Positions 63,406 to 64,000 of a stretch of DNA of 64,000 nt are shown one piece after another. The notes under the pieces were generated by a model that did not search any database, was not told the origin of the DNA, and worked only from the letters and a program-made list of their open reading frames with translations. The first letter of the stretch is position 1. Each line of letters starts with the position of its first letter. The translations under genes and the position numbers were made by a program. Origin of the DNA: GCA-2687515 sp002687515 (lineage in GTDB: Bacteria; Pseudomonadota; Alphaproteobacteria; Rhodospirillales; UBA2165); the NCBI GenBank assembly GCA_030745835.1, contig JASLNU010000038.1:8642-72641 (forward strand), given 5' to 3'.

Positions 63406-64000
63406 ATGGTCGTACGAACAAGCACTAAAATTATCGCTATATTGTTTTTGGGCCTACTCGTACTGTATGGCCTAATATCATATTCGATTTGGCAGGCTTA
63501 CAGATCATCAATATCGAACTTTAAGGATCAAGTCGAAAGCCAAACGCTGGTATTGTCAGAACATGCTGCCCAGACCTTCACCAGTGTATCTATAATGATG
63601 GATGCAGCTCTAGCCCGCCTTGAAGTTGGACCGAACGGTAGTCCAGAATTAACCCCTGGTAATGTTAATTATTTCAAAGCTCTTGTGGATGCGGTTCCTC
63701 CGGTTCGGCACTTGGTAGCCATTCGCAATGACGGATCAGATACCTTTTCCAATATTGGGAAATCGAGAGGTGTTCAGCTTGCAGACCGAACATATTTCAA
63801 GGTTGCAAAAAATGATCTTACCGGCGGCATATTTGTCGATGAACCAGTTGTAGGGCGCGCGACAGGAAATATTTTTGTCCCCGTATCCCATCGGATATCT
63901 GGCCCGAAAGGCAGATTTGACGGTGTACTAATGGGTGTCTTAGACCAAAAGTATTTTTCAGATTTCTATCATTCAATCGAAGACAGAAAGCAAATATCTT
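63406..64000 (+). CDS. Membrane sensor with dCACHE-like domain, 5' part only
   Basis: 198 residues are visible from the ATG at 63406; the window ends inside the gene. One membrane helix (about 8-30) is followed by a periplasmic dCACHE_1-type domain with NDGSDTF, DRTYFKVA and FVPVSHRISG (about 115-180). Such N-termini belong to diguanylate cyclases, histidine kinases or chemoreceptors; the output domain is outside the window. It is AT-richer than most of the window, like the nearby sensor kinase. Confidence 0.85.
   Translation, partial: MVVRTSTKIIAILFLGLLVLYGLISYSIWQAYRSSISNFKDQVESQTLVLSEHAAQTFTSVSIMMDAALARLEVGPNGSPELTPGNVNYFKALVDAVPPVRHLVAIRNDGSDTFSNIGKSRGVQLADRTYFKVAKNDLTGGIFVDEPVVGRATGNIFVPVSHRISGPKGRFDGVLMGVLDQKYFSDFYHSIEDRKQIS

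Overview
The window is a chromosomal segment of a high-GC alphaproteobacterium, most likely of the Rhodospirillales type. The evidence is a complete alphaproteobacterial-style nuoA-N operon running into birA, coaX, RNase J and a DUF1467 gene, the tig-clpP-clpX-lon-hupB block, lolCD next to proS, and an imuA-imuB-dnaE2 SOS mutagenesis cassette behind a GAAC-N7-GAAC LexA box. No plasmid, prophage or CRISPR hallmark is visible.

Layout. 1-6.3 kb (minus strand): a cut-off metallo-beta-lactamase (MBL) gene, a GFA-type zinc protein, lolD, lolC, proS, a secreted alanine-rich protein and tag. 6.45-6.72 kb: a 268-bp inverted-repeat element. 6.7-24.4 kb (minus): one dense gene block, transcribed from the right as nuoA to nuoN, then birA, coaX, rnj and DUF1467, with tRNA-Asp just upstream of nuoA. 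24.6-28.8 kb: accessory genes, namely a secreted cupredoxin, an unexplained LexA-type box, an enolase-superfamily enzyme with a PEP-mutase-family lyase, and a membrane protein. 28.9-39.0 kb (minus): tRNA-Val, hupB, lon, clpX, clpP, tig, tRNA-Leu, malonyl-CoA decarboxylase and nnr. 39.1-48.5 kb: a mixed metabolic and cell-envelope region with dadA, two TPR-glycosyltransferase fusions, a URO-D family protein, a second MBL-fold protein, a 4,5-dihydroxyphthalate-decarboxylase-like protein and a frameshifted MFS transporter. 48.6-55.2 kb (plus): imuA, imuB and dnaE2, interrupted by a REP-associated tyrosine transposase with its REP palindromes. 55.3-64 kb: a MaoC/flavoprotein pair, a large sensor kinase flanked by an 85-bp direct repeat, a third MBL enzyme, an SDR, a cluster of intergenic repeats, and the start of a dCACHE-type sensor cut by the window end.

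How the genes work together. Complex I and its downstream cofactor genes supply respiration. Lon, ClpXP and trigger factor with HU form a protein quality-control and nucleoid block. LolCD exports lipoproteins. ImuA, ImuB and DnaE2 form the SOS translesion mutasome. The most unusual features are the mobile-repeat content (a two-copy 267/268-bp MITE-like family, REP/RAYT inside the mutasome locus, GC-rich inverted-repeat elements), the split of a conserved periplasmic module by about 235 alanine-rich residues, the solitary perfect LexA-type box at 25.8 kb, and the repeat-flanked, AT-richer sensor kinase. All identifications rest on reading the sequence and on family knowledge; no database search was possible.
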